Shown here: positions 26,001 through 33,585 of the stretch, one piece after another | How the letters are laid out: each line of letters opens with the position of its first letter | How positions within the stretch are numbered: the first letter of the stretch is position 1 | From: Eubacteriales bacterium | GTDB taxonomy: Bacteria > Bacillota > Clostridia > Lachnospirales > Lachnospiraceae | Assembly (NCBI GenBank): GCA_030537195.1 | Contig: JAUNOK010000007.1 | Location: forward strand, 1-64,000 | Direction: 5' to 3' | DNA length: 64,000 nucleotides | Made by a program: the position numbers and the translations under genes | The notes under the pieces: model-generated | What the model saw: only the letters and a program-made list of their open reading frames with translations | The model's database searches: none | Told to the model about the DNA's origin: nothing

Positions 26001-27121
26001 TACAACTCTCCTTCTATCAGAATATCGTCTCCGAGAAGACGCACAGTTTTGTTTCTCAACTGATATGCTTCATCTACATTTGCAACTCCCTGACCTTCAA
26101 CTGCTGTTTTACTGTCCGCCCCGCCAAATATCTTAGGTGCAATATAAGTCTGAACCCGGTTCACAATTCCAGCCTGCAAAGCCGAGAAGTTAAGGGTTCC
26201 TCCACCTTCAAGAATTATGCTGTCGATACCTTTTTCTCCAAGTATGTGCATAAGCTCTTTAAGGTCAACATGCTGATCATACTCTTTCGTAACTATCACT
26301 TCACAGCCTGCATTTTCATATAAAGATTTCCTGTCGCTGTCGGTACTGCATGTAGCAATTATTGTTGGTATCTGCCCTGCACTTTCTACAATTCTGCTAT
26401 CCAGCGGTGTCCTTAAACTGCTGTCACATATGATTCTTACAGGATTGTGTGGATTGACAACAGAAGTACTTCTACAGTCAAGCATCGGATTGTCTGCAAG
26501 CACAGTACCGACCCCAACCATAATTCCCGCATATCTGTGACGGTCTGCATGCACATTTTCTCTTGCCTGCTCACCCGTAATCCACTTGGAAAGTCCCTTA
26601 TATGTGGCAATCTTTCCATCAAGCGTCTGTGCTGTTTTCATCACAACATACGGATCTTTATTCCTTATGTAATGAAAGAATACATAATTCATAGCCAGAC
26701 ATTCTTCATTACATACACAGCCCTCAACTTTAATTCCATGTTCTTCCAGATATTTAACACCTTTTCCACTGACCAGAGGATTAGGATCCATCGAGCCTAT
26801 TACAACTCTGCTTATTCCCGCCTGTACAAGTGCTTCTGTGCAAGGTGGCTGTTTTCCATGATGACAGCATGGCTCAAGTGTCACATATATAGTTGCTCCG
26901 CTGGTATCCTCTGTGCACCTTGAAAGTGCGTCTCTTTCTGCATGAAGCTCACCATACTTCCTGTGCCAGCCTTCACCTATGATTTTGTTATCCTTTACAA
27001 TAACAGCACCAACCAGCGGATTAGGATTAACCCAGCCTGTTCCCTTTTTCGCCAGCTCAATCGCCCGCCTCATGTAGAATTCATCTTCTTTTGAAAACTT
27101 ATTATTTATTTTCTGCTGCAT
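26000..27121 (-). CDS. ribD: Bifunctional riboflavin biosynthesis deaminase/reductase
   Basis: 373 residues from the ATG at 27121, preceded by GAAGGTG; a longer frame to 27265 starts at a TTG with no SD and lies in the leader. The N-terminal deaminase (about 15-150) shows GAVIVKD, GEWH-like GEGWHRKYGELHAERDAL and the zinc motif TLEPCCHHGKQPPC. The C-terminal reductase (about 155-373) shows KTAQTLDGKIAT, SKWITGEQAR and ILEGGGTLNFSAL. It carries out the second and third steps of the pathway. First gene of the riboswitch-controlled operon. Confidence 0.95.
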   Translation of the reverse strand: MQQKINNKFSKEDEFYMRRAIELAKKGTGWVNPNPLVGAVIVKDNKIIGEGWHRKYGELHAERDALSRCTEDTSGATIYVTLEPCCHHGKQPPCTEALVQAGISRVVIGSMDPNPLVSGKGVKYLEEHGIKVEGCVCNEECLAMNYVFFHYIRNKDPYVVMKTAQTLDGKIATYKGLSKWITGEQARENVHADRHRYAGIMVGVGTVLADNPMLDCRSTSVVNPHNPVRIICDSSLRTPLDSRIVESAGQIPTIIATCSTDSDRKSLYENAGCEVIVTKEYDQHVDLKELMHILGEKGIDSIILEGGGTLNFSALQAGIVNRVQTYIAPKIFGGADSKTAVEGQGVANVDEAYQLRNKTVRLLGDDILIEGEL

Positions 27122-27421
27122 ATTTACACCTTCTTCCTTGTCCTGATTTCCTATATCCTGATTCTGCCGGCTAATGTCGTGATACCTATAAGTAGTCGCA
27201 TTTCCTATGATTAGTAGGTCTTTTTTCGTGTTGTCGATAATGTTAAACGCATTTTCACAACTCAAAAACCTATAAATTCATTGCTTATGTCTCATTTAGT
27301 AGGTAATTTCCTCCATATCCTTTGGTTTTCCTTCAAAATAAGCCTACTAAAGCCGCAAAAAACTTGTATTTATAGGTTTCCGCCGAATTTATCTGACACC
27401 AGATATAAAACCACCAGACAT

Positions 27422-27473
27422 AAAAAAACTCCCAAAGCAGTTTCATTTTCACCACTTCAGGAGCCATACGCCA
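27422..27473 (-). terminator. Second terminator-like hairpin in the rib leader
   Basis: CTCCTGAAGTGGT pairs, with G-U pairs, with ACTGCTTTGGGAG, followed by TTTTTTT on the minus strand. It lies about 45 nt downstream of the first terminator and 300 nt before ribD. Confidence 0.65.
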
Positions 27474-27514
27474 AAATCTCGAATTTCTAAAATCAAATCC
27501 TTATTCTGACAATC

Positions 27515-27549
27515 AAAAAAGCTCTGAGATAAATAAATCATCTCAGAGC
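27515..27549 (-). terminator. Riboswitch expression-platform terminator
   Basis: GCTCTGAGAT pairs perfectly with ATCTCAGAGC around GATTTATTT (27521-27549), then TTTTTTG on the minus strand. It is about 70 nt after the FMN aptamer and is presumably the ligand-dependent terminator. Confidence 0.88.
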
Positions 27550-27617
27550 CAGTATCCACATTCCAGCCAGCCATTCATTCTATTATCTTTATATTATGAA
27601 TAACCAACTTTAATATC

Positions 27618-27736
27618 ACTTCTTCCATCCAGACTTTACTGTCGGCTTCGGAATTACACCGAATCATGCTCTGGCTTTCGCCTCGGCTCGTGGGCTTTAC
27701 CACCGGTAGGGAATCACACCCTGCCCTGAAGTTACA
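27618..27736 (-). ncRNA. FMN riboswitch (RFN element)
   Basis: The minus strand carries the conserved RFN segments in order: CTTCAGGGCAGGGTG, ATTCCCTACCGGTGGTAA, AGCCCACGAGCC, ATTCGGTGTAATTCCG, GCCGACAGTAAAGTCTGGAT and GGAAGAAG. This six-stem aptamer binds FMN and shuts down riboflavin genes. Downstream are two terminator hairpins and then ribD, so control is by premature termination. Confidence 0.97.
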
Positions 27737-27755
27737 TATGTATTAAATTGTCTAT

Positions 27756-27783
27756 AGTATACACCCGATTTTTAAAAAATCAA
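27756..27783 (-). promoter_or_regulatory. Promoter of the rib operon
   Basis: Minus strand TTGATT (27783-27778), 16-nt spacer ending TG, TATACT (27761-27756). The predicted start is just upstream of the FMN aptamer. Confidence 0.65.
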
Positions 27784-27797
27784 GTTAATTTTCAAAA

Positions 27798-28241
27798 TTA
27801 CTGAATAGCATTTCCTATCAGGAGACGCTCAACAACGCTTAATTTGTTAAAAAATGTTTCATCTACACCAGTTATATCAACTAACCTGTTAGATCTGAAT
27901 TCTTCCTCTAATCCAGGATGAAACGCGGCAATTCCCGGATACAGCACCTTCCACCTGTCTCCCTCTTTATATAATCCTGATTGTGTAAGAAATGTTATCC
28001 TTCCGGATGAAACATTCTCACCTCTGTATACTTTCATATATACACGGACATAGGAGCCATTCTGTTCTACTTTTGACACCTTTGCCAGACGCATATTGGC
28101 ATCATCCTCAACCTTTTTCCTATACTCTTCATCAGACTTATTTCTTGATTTAATAACATCTACCAGAATCATAACCGATAAGATAAGCCCTAGTCCTCCA
28201 ATAAAAAAAGCTATAATATAATTACGATTACCCCATAACAT
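27798..28241 (-). CDS. Membrane-anchored protein of unknown function
   Basis: 147 residues. One clear helix, YIIAFFIGGLGLILSVMILV (about 8-27), is followed by a soluble domain of about 115 residues with no recognised family. The open frame continues upstream through further hydrophobic codons (about 20 residues) without a normal start codon; an extended -10, TGGTATAAT near 28285, suggests transcription begins there and that the ATG at 28241 is the true start. The SD is weak. It ends 14 nt before the rib promoter. Neighbours give no functional hint. Confidence 0.7.
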   Translation of the reverse strand: MLWGNRNYIIAFFIGGLGLILSVMILVDVIKSRNKSDEEYRKKVEDDANMRLAKVSKVEQNGSYVRVYMKVYRGENVSSGRITFLTQSGLYKEGDRWKVLYPGIAAFHPGLEEEFRSNRLVDITGVDETFFNKLSVVERLLIGNAIQ

Positions 28242-28322
28242 TACTGCTATTCCATCAAGTAGCAGATATAAACATAATGCTGCTATTATACCATTATTGC
28301 ATTTTAAATCCAGCTTTCACTC

Positions 28323-28352
28323 TTGACACATTCACCAATCTTATGATAATAT
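28323..28352 (+). promoter_or_regulatory. Promoter of the DUF2798 gene
   Basis: TTGACA (28323-28328), 18-nt spacer, TAATAT (28347-28352). It leaves a leader of about 95 nt before the ATG at 28456, in which I see no known riboswitch. Confidence 0.6.
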
Positions 28353-28455
28353 ACCACGGCACAATTAAATATGGTTATATTGGAAACGACACATCCCCCG
28401 GATGATAACGAACAACACATGTTTTGCTTAGGTTATTATTAAGGAGGATTTTTTT

Positions 28456-28947
28456 ATGCCAAAAAACAAGTTTCAGGATGTTATTTTCACAATTATTATG
28501 GCAACAATTATGGTCTATGGCATGGTCGTATATAATGTTGCCCTTAACACAGGTACTGTAAATGGTACTACTTTCTTAGCTGCAACACATGAATTACCAA
28601 TCATGGTTCCTATTGCATTTGTACTTGAATTCTTCGTTGTTGGAAAGATTGCTAAAATGCTTGCATTCACAGTTATGCGTCCAACAGACAGACCTCAGTT
28701 CATCACATACGCAATATCAATATGCATATGCTGCATTATGTGTCCAATCATGAGTCTTGTTGCAACATTTCTTTTCAAAGAGCCATCTTTCGGTATGTGG
28801 GTTAAGACTTGGGCAATGAACTTCCCTATGGCAATCTGCTACCAGATGTTCTATTGTGGACCACTTGTAAGACTTATATTCAGAGCAATATTTGTCAGAA
28901 AAAATGCTGATGCAACAGAAGCAGTAGTGGCTGCAGATGCTGAATAA
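28456..28947 (+). CDS. DUF2798-family membrane protein
   Basis: 163 residues with TAAGGAGG 8 nt before the ATG. Four hydrophobic helices are visible: about 8-27, 45-68, 85-112 and 120-140, with the polar tail NADATEAVVAADAE. The arrangement and the early motif MPKNKFQDVIFTIIMATIMV fit DUF2798, small four-helix membrane proteins of unknown function widely found in bacteria. Single gene with its own promoter and terminator. No functional clue from neighbours. Confidence 0.8.
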   Translation: MPKNKFQDVIFTIIMATIMVYGMVVYNVALNTGTVNGTTFLAATHELPIMVPIAFVLEFFVVGKIAKMLAFTVMRPTDRPQFITYAISICICCIMCPIMSLVATFLFKEPSFGMWVKTWAMNFPMAICYQMFYCGPLVRLIFRAIFVRKNADATEAVVAADAE

Positions 28948-28958
28948 TATTAATCACT

Positions 28959-28987
28959 AAGCAGGAGATTGAATCTTCTGCTTTTTT
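28959..28987 (+). terminator. Terminator after the DUF2798 gene
   Basis: AAGCAGGAGATT pairs with AATCTTCTGCTT, then TTTTTT. Confidence 0.87.
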
Positions 28988-29062
28988 ATTGTTCATATAT
29001 TCGTATATTTCCGCCAGAATATGTTAATATATGAATATCAATCCAAAGAATGGAGAATTATC

Positions 29063-30277
29063 ATGAAAGCATATGAAAGATTATTAAAATATGTCACTTT
29101 CCGTACACCAAGTGATGAAAATAGCGAAACTACTCCCTCATCTGCATGCCAGTTTGAGTTAGCAAAGTATCTTAAAAATGAGATGGAAGAATTGAATTTA
29201 TCGGACATTGTACTTGACGATATGTGTTATCTGTATGGTAAACTGCCAGCTACCGAGGGCTGTGAAAATGTGCCTGCTATCGGATTTATTGCACATATGG
29301 ATACCGTGTCCGATTATTGCAATCACGATATCACACCTGTTATAACAGAAAACTTCAACGGTGAAGCACTCACACTTCCTGCCGGAATAACCCTGTCTGT
29401 GCATGAGTTTCCACATCTTAGTACGCTTAAGGGACGCACACTTATCACTTCGGACGGAAGCACTATTCTTGGTGCTGATGACAAAGCAGGTATTGCTGAA
29501 ATCCTGACTATGATAGAACATTTGCAGAAAGACAATATACCACATGGAACAATATGCGTGGCATTCACACCTGATGAAGAAATCGGCATGGGAGCTGAAC
29601 ATTTTAACATAGAACAGTTCGGTGCAAAATACGCCTACACAATTGACGGTGATACAGAGGGCGAGATTCAGTACGAGAATTTCAATGCATGCAAAGCAGA
29701 TTTCCACATTAAAGGCTTCAATGTACACCCAGGTTCTGCCAAAGACACAATGATTAACGCAAGCCTTGTTGCAATGGAGATTAACAATGCACTTCCTTCC
29801 ATGGAAACTCCACGCGGCACAGAAGATTATGAAGGCTTCTATCATCTTGTCAGCATGTCAGGTGATGTCAGCAAAGCATCACTCAATTATATAGTAAGAG
29901 ACCATGATAAGAATTTATTCGAAGCAAAGAAAAACACTCTCCGCTTAATTGAAAAGGATATGAATGAGAAATGGGGCGAGGGAACTGTAACCCTCACCAT
30001 TAAAGACCAGTATAAGAATATGTCCGAAATCATTGCCGGATGTATGAATCTTATTGACAATGCAAAGAAAGCCTGTGAATTAGCTGATACAACACCACTT
30101 ATCCTTCCTATCCGCGGAGGAACAGACGGCTGTCAGTTAAGCTTTAAAGGACTTCCATGCCCTAACTTAGGAACTGGCGGACATGCCTACCACGGTCCTT
30201 ATGAACACATCACTGTTGAGGGTATGGATATGACAGTGGCAATGCTTGTTAAGTTAGTTGGAACATTTATCGAATAA
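29063..30277 (+). CDS. pepT: Peptidase T (tripeptide aminopeptidase)
   Basis: 404 residues from the ATG at 29063 (TGGAG upstream); an in-frame ATG at 29021 has no SD. M20B metallopeptidase with two zinc ions. Ligand motifs in order: GFIAHMDTVSD (His78, Asp80), GADDKAGIAEI (about Asp140), FTPDEEIGMGAEHF (general base Glu and ligand Glu, about 172-173), DGDTEGEIQYENFNA and, near the end, GTGGHAYHGPYEH. It releases the N-terminal residue of tripeptides in the cytoplasm. Single gene with a very strong hairpin after it. Confidence 0.95.
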   Translation: MKAYERLLKYVTFRTPSDENSETTPSSACQFELAKYLKNEMEELNLSDIVLDDMCYLYGKLPATEGCENVPAIGFIAHMDTVSDYCNHDITPVITENFNGEALTLPAGITLSVHEFPHLSTLKGRTLITSDGSTILGADDKAGIAEILTMIEHLQKDNIPHGTICVAFTPDEEIGMGAEHFNIEQFGAKYAYTIDGDTEGEIQYENFNACKADFHIKGFNVHPGSAKDTMINASLVAMEINNALPSMETPRGTEDYEGFYHLVSMSGDVSKASLNYIVRDHDKNLFEAKKNTLRLIEKDMNEKWGEGTVTLTIKDQYKNMSEIIAGCMNLIDNAKKACELADTTPLILPIRGGTDGCQLSFKGLPCPNLGTGGHAYHGPYEHITVEGMDMTVAMLVKLVGTFIE

Positions 30278-30287
30278 TACGCCCAGA

Positions 30288-30340
30288 TAAAAACAGCCGT
30301 GAGGTCTGATTCTTATGTATATCAGACCTCACGGCTATAT
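30288..30340. terminator. Strong bidirectional terminator between pepT and the nuclease gene
   Basis: A perfect 16-bp stem, AGCCGTGAGGTCTGAT with ATCAGACCTCACGGCT, loop of 10 nt. On the minus strand it is followed by GTTTTTATC; on the plus strand by an AU-rich tail. Confidence 0.9.
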
Positions 30341-30348
30341 CTTTATTA

Positions 30349-31299
30349 TCATGGCTTGCACACACCACAAGCCTCATATCCCATATCAATAAGCTCCTGC
30401 CTGCTTCCTGTATAAGTCTTTTTATTGGAAGCGTCCATGCTCTTTGCACTGCTGCAGGACTCCTTGTGGAATTTCTTGGTATTCGTATTAAGTACATATG
30501 TCTGCACATTTGCAGAATCGGATACTGTCGCCTGTGAACTACTCTCTGACACCGAATCATCCTGATGGCTGTCTCCGGTTGCATAATCAATAGCAATTCC
30601 CGGCTGCGCATTAAAGCAATACACATTAAACAGAATTCCATCGCCATTATCCTCAACAGACTTAGCTTCCATCTGTACACCGCTGGCAACAAGATTATCG
30701 CCCACAAATACAGGTGTTACGCGGTATAGAACATGATTATTAGTTTCTTTTATGTAATCAGCCACCATATTTTCGAAAGGCAGCATACCGTCAACATTAA
30801 GATATCTCGTACCTGTAATCAGATTCTTTGCATTAGCATTCTCACCGGTAAGCTGATATCCAATCAGATGACATCTGTTATACAGATATTTGCCGTCAAC
30901 ATTATCATACTTAACTGTCTGCCATCCTGTCGGCTTCACCTCGCCAATAGAGCCACGCTTATCCGTAGGCATAAGGTCTTTTCCGATATTAGCAAATGCA
31001 GTTGTACATCTTCCCAGCCCATCAAGCTCACCATAGCTTTCAAATGAGGTGGTCGTCATATCAGCGTCAGTAAAATCAGGATTATTGCCATTAATAACAG
31101 CATAAGGTTCACCCTGATATACTAAAGACGCGATATCATCTGCCACAGCCGTACTCTGAACCTCAGTACTACCCACAGTACCAGCCTGATTATCCTTCTT
31201 AGAAGAACATCCGCTTAATCCAAGTCCGCTCCCAGCAATAAAGAACACCAGTAAAAATGCGGTTATTCTCCTTAGTACTTCTAACCTGATATTACGCAT
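30349..31299 (-). CDS. Secreted lipoprotein DNA/RNA non-specific endonuclease
   Basis: 316 residues. The signal peptide ends in the lipobox LSGC (about 28-31), so the protein should be a membrane lipoprotein. The nuclease domain (about 60-230) shows YNRCHLIGYQLTGENANAKN and GTRYLNVDGMLPFENMVADY, the beta-beta-alpha-metal fold of EndA/NucA nucleases with NRCH in place of the usual DRGH. After a Ser-rich linker, the C-terminal 50 residues (YVLNTNTKKFHKESCSSAKS, then YEACGVCKP) form a small Cys-pair domain like those attached to other extracellular nucleases. Likely role: degrading external DNA for nutrients or uptake. AAGGAG lies 9 nt before the ATG. Confidence 0.88.
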   Translation of the reverse strand: MRNIRLEVLRRITAFLLVFFIAGSGLGLSGCSSKKDNQAGTVGSTEVQSTAVADDIASLVYQGEPYAVINGNNPDFTDADMTTTSFESYGELDGLGRCTTAFANIGKDLMPTDKRGSIGEVKPTGWQTVKYDNVDGKYLYNRCHLIGYQLTGENANAKNLITGTRYLNVDGMLPFENMVADYIKETNNHVLYRVTPVFVGDNLVASGVQMEAKSVEDNGDGILFNVYCFNAQPGIAIDYATGDSHQDDSVSESSSQATVSDSANVQTYVLNTNTKKFHKESCSSAKSMDASNKKTYTGSRQELIDMGYEACGVCKP

Positions 31300-31311
31300 A
31301 TATCAAACTCC

Positions 31312-31719
31312 TTATTTCTTTCTTACATATCTCTCTTCAGTAATCTTCTCATGAGAATTACCCTCAAAATCAGTAGAGCCCTCCAGCTTAAAATCATTAA
31401 GCATGTCTGCTGGGAACTTCACATCAGAAGGATACTTCCTGTTCCACTTATACAGATAAACCTCATCAACCATATCCTCATAAGAAACAATCTCAGAGTC
31501 CTCAACAAAACAGAAATCATCCTTTCCAGCAAACCCAAACTCCTGATTAACCTCAAGATTCTCATAATCGCCAAAAAGCTGCTTGCTATAAAGAGAAAGC
31601 CATAACTTCCTGCCATCAAGCATCTTAACAATATGGTCATTCAACACACTGTCCTTAGAAACACGTCTGTTATTAAACATAATTCCATAATCATCATCAA
31701 CAATAGATATAACCTTCAT
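31312..31719 (-). CDS. Conserved protein of unknown function (often mislabelled ribonuclease Z)
   Basis: 135 residues from the ATG at 31719 with AAAGGAGG 7 nt upstream. A longer frame to 31866 runs through a repeat-rich non-coding stretch and is rejected. The N-terminus MKVISIVDDDYGIMFNNRRV is followed by acidic/aromatic segments (EDSEIVSYEDMVDEVYLYKW) and the end GNSHEKITEERY. Similar short proteins occur in Lachnospiraceae and are sometimes named ribonuclease Z, but the HxHxDH metal motif of that enzyme is absent. Soluble, function unknown. The nuclease gene starts 12 nt downstream, so the two may share an mRNA. Confidence 0.75.
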   Translation of the reverse strand: MKVISIVDDDYGIMFNNRRVSKDSVLNDHIVKMLDGRKLWLSLYSKQLFGDYENLEVNQEFGFAGKDDFCFVEDSEIVSYEDMVDEVYLYKWNRKYPSDVKFPADMLNDFKLEGSTDFEGNSHEKITEERYVRKK

Positions 31720-31744
31720 AAAAAATCCTCCTTTTATATTCTCA

Positions 31745-31768
31745 GCGAGGGAGCAAAGCGACCAACGC
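31745..31768. repeat. 24-bp direct repeat, copy 1
   Basis: Begins GCGAGGGAGCAAAGC and ends GACCAACGC. The identical 24 bp recurs at 31841-31864, 96 bp away, between relQ and the 135-residue gene. Confidence 0.85.
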
Positions 31769-31840
31769 TGCCAATCGCACCCCACTACAACAGCGAAGGT
31801 GTGCAACCCCAGCCAACAACTCACATCTCCAAAACCACAC

Positions 31841-31864
31841 GCGAGGGAGCAAAGCGACCAACGC
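31841..31864. repeat. 24-bp direct repeat, copy 2
   Basis: Identical to 31745-31768. It ends exactly where the left arm of palindromic element B begins. Confidence 0.85.
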
Positions 31865-32089
31865 AAGTAGGTAAAAACTCCCCGGGGTGGTGGGCTGGGT
31901 GTGGTTGTATGGTTTAATTGGAAACCGTGTGAAGACGCCGGTACTTAGTGCGTGGGGAGAGCCGCCGCAAGGCGGCAAATCCCCACAAACTTAGTACCCG
32001 CTGCGTCTTCGCCCGAGCGAGAGCGCGTTTTCAATTAAACCATACAGCCATCCCCAGCCCCCTCTCCGGGGAGCCATTCTTACCTACTT
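31865..32089. repeat. Long palindromic element, copy B (between relQ and the 135-residue gene)
   Basis: Outer arms of about 60 nt pair with few mismatches: AAGTAGGTA (31865-31873) with TACCTACTT (32081-32089), and TGTATGGTTTAATTG (31906-31920) with CAATTAAACCATACA (32031-32045). Inside are GAAGACGC/GCGTCTTC, GGTAC/GTACC, GTGGGGA/TCCCCAC and GCCGCC/GGCGGC stems, with the GCCGGTACTTAG core of copy A. The right arm covers the relQ stop codon. No protein frame is supported in the interval 31720-32083. Confidence 0.8.
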
Positions 32090-32881
32090 CTTAAAGGGAA
32101 ACCTCCCCGATTCCAGCCTCTTCTTAAGCATTGCCCCACCAATCGTCTGTGGTTGCTTAGCCGGACTATTTTCAGCTTCTCTTTCTTCAGCTTCTGCAAT
32201 TCTGCGTCGAATCTCTTCCATCTTATTGTCCATTGCTGCAATCTGGTCTGCGCAGTGGGACAACTCTGCGGCAAGCTGTTCTGCCTCAGAATCTGGAATA
32301 TTCTTCTTATAACGAACCTTATGCTCCACACTTGCCCAGAAATCCATGGCAATAGTACGAAGCTGAACCTCAACCTTCATCATTCTCTTTTCATTCTGAA
32401 GGAATATCGGTATCTCAATTATAAGGTGAAGACTTCTGTAACCGCTTGGCTTAGGATTCTTGATATAATCCTTTCTTTCAACAAGCACAACATCGTCCTG
32501 CTTTAACAGGCAGTCAGCAAGCATATAGATATCTTCCGGGAAAGAACATATTACTCTTACACCGGCAATATCTCTTATGCCTTCCTCAATGCCCTCCATT
32601 GTTATAGGAATATTTTTCTTCTTCGCCTTCTTAAATATACCGTCCATTGACTTAATTCTGCTCTTGATGCTCTCAATAGGATTTCTGTCATACTGTAATG
32701 AGAATTCCTCATTAAGTACCTTGAACTTAGTCTCAACTTCCATAATGGCACATCTGTAATAAGCCATCAGTGTGTTAAACGGCATAATATTTTCTTTTAA
32801 TAACTCAATCATTTCATCAGAAAGCAGATTCTCCTTAATGAATCGCTCCTGCTCCTGCTTGAGTATCTCTTCTAATAACAT
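32084..32881 (-). CDS. relQ: Small alarmone synthetase, RelQ type
   Basis: 265 residues containing only a (p)ppGpp synthetase domain (about 55-210): IKSRIKSMDGIFKKAKKK, GIRDIAGVRVICSFPEDIY, NPKPSGYRSLHLII and the Q-x-R segment VEVQLRTIAMDFWASVEHK. There is no hydrolase, TGS or ACT domain, so it is a small alarmone synthetase rather than a full Rel. The C-terminus is a charged coiled coil (about 215-250), as in RelQ tetramers. It makes ppGpp from ATP and GDP/GTP under stress. AAAAGGGG lies before the ATG. The stop codon lies in the arm of palindromic element B. Confidence 0.92.
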   Translation of the reverse strand: MLLEEILKQEQERFIKENLLSDEMIELLKENIMPFNTLMAYYRCAIMEVETKFKVLNEEFSLQYDRNPIESIKSRIKSMDGIFKKAKKKNIPITMEGIEEGIRDIAGVRVICSFPEDIYMLADCLLKQDDVVLVERKDYIKNPKPSGYRSLHLIIEIPIFLQNEKRMMKVEVQLRTIAMDFWASVEHKVRYKKNIPDSEAEQLAAELSHCADQIAAMDNKMEEIRRRIAEAEEREAENSPAKQPQTIGGAMLKKRLESGRFPFKK

Positions 32882-32909
32882 AGTAACCCCTTTTACCTTC
32901 GATGGTATC

Positions 32910-33509
32910 TTAAAGTGCCTTCTTGATAGCAGCTAAAAGTTCATCGTATGTATCAAATGCTTCTAATTCAGGATTATCAGCCTTAATCTGCTCTGTACTC
33001 TTAAAGAGGAAACCAGCCTTGCTTGCCTTAATCATTCCTAAGTCATTGTGGCTGTCTCCTGACGCAATAGTATCATAACCGATAGACTGTAAAGCCTTAA
33101 CAGTTGTAAGCTTTGACTGCTCACAACGCATCTTAAATCCTGTAATCTCACCGTTGTCAGCAACCTCAAGCGAATTACAGAATATAGTTGGCCATCCAAG
33201 CTTCTTCATAAGTGGAGTAGCAAACTGTGTAAATGTATCTGAAATAATGATAACCTGTGTTATGCTTCTAAGTTCATCAAGGAATTCCTTTGCTCCTGGG
33301 ATTGGGTCAATCTTAGCAATAGTATCCTGAATCTCCTTAAGTCCAAGACCATGCTCCTTAAGAATTCCAAGTCTCCAGTTCATAAGCTTATCATAATCTG
33401 GTTCGTCTCTTGTTGTTCTCTTAAGCTCTGGGATTCCGCTTGCCTCTGCAAATGCAATCCATATCTCTGGTACAAGAACACCCTCAAGGTCTAAACATAC
33501 AATATTCAT
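32910..33509 (-). CDS. thrH: Bifunctional phosphoserine phosphatase/homoserine phosphotransferase (HAD family)
   Basis: 199 residues from the ATG at 33509 with GAGGAG 8 nt upstream. HAD motifs: I, CLDLEGVLVPEIW, with the nucleophile in D-x-E (ThrH-specific, instead of D-x-D); II, VIIISDTFTQF; III/IV, SGDSHNDLGMI. This DLEGVLVPE pattern is diagnostic for ThrH, which dephosphorylates phosphoserine and can pass the phosphate to homoserine. It lies downstream of malY in the same direction, 76 nt away, linking amino-acid sulfur/threonine metabolism. Confidence 0.9.
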   Translation of the reverse strand: MNIVCLDLEGVLVPEIWIAFAEASGIPELKRTTRDEPDYDKLMNWRLGILKEHGLGLKEIQDTIAKIDPIPGAKEFLDELRSITQVIIISDTFTQFATPLMKKLGWPTIFCNSLEVADNGEITGFKMRCEQSKLTTVKALQSIGYDTIASGDSHNDLGMIKASKAGFLFKSTEQIKADNPELEAFDTYDELLAAIKKAL

Positions 33510-33585
33510 ATCATTATCTCCTCGCATATTATTCTTAGATACACCCGTATCTCTTGTGTTAACACACTTATATTATTGTAACCCA

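Noticed and set aside
27122-27265. N-terminal extension of RibD
   Set aside because: It begins at TTG without SD inside the long riboswitch leader, and RibD is full length from 27121.
28353-28455. Riboswitch in the leader of the DUF2798 gene
   Set aside because: No convincing alternative pairing or known aptamer; left as ordinary leader.
31720-31866. N-terminal extension of the 135-residue protein
   Set aside because: It would translate the two 24-bp direct repeats; the ATG at 31719 has a strong AAAGGAGG.
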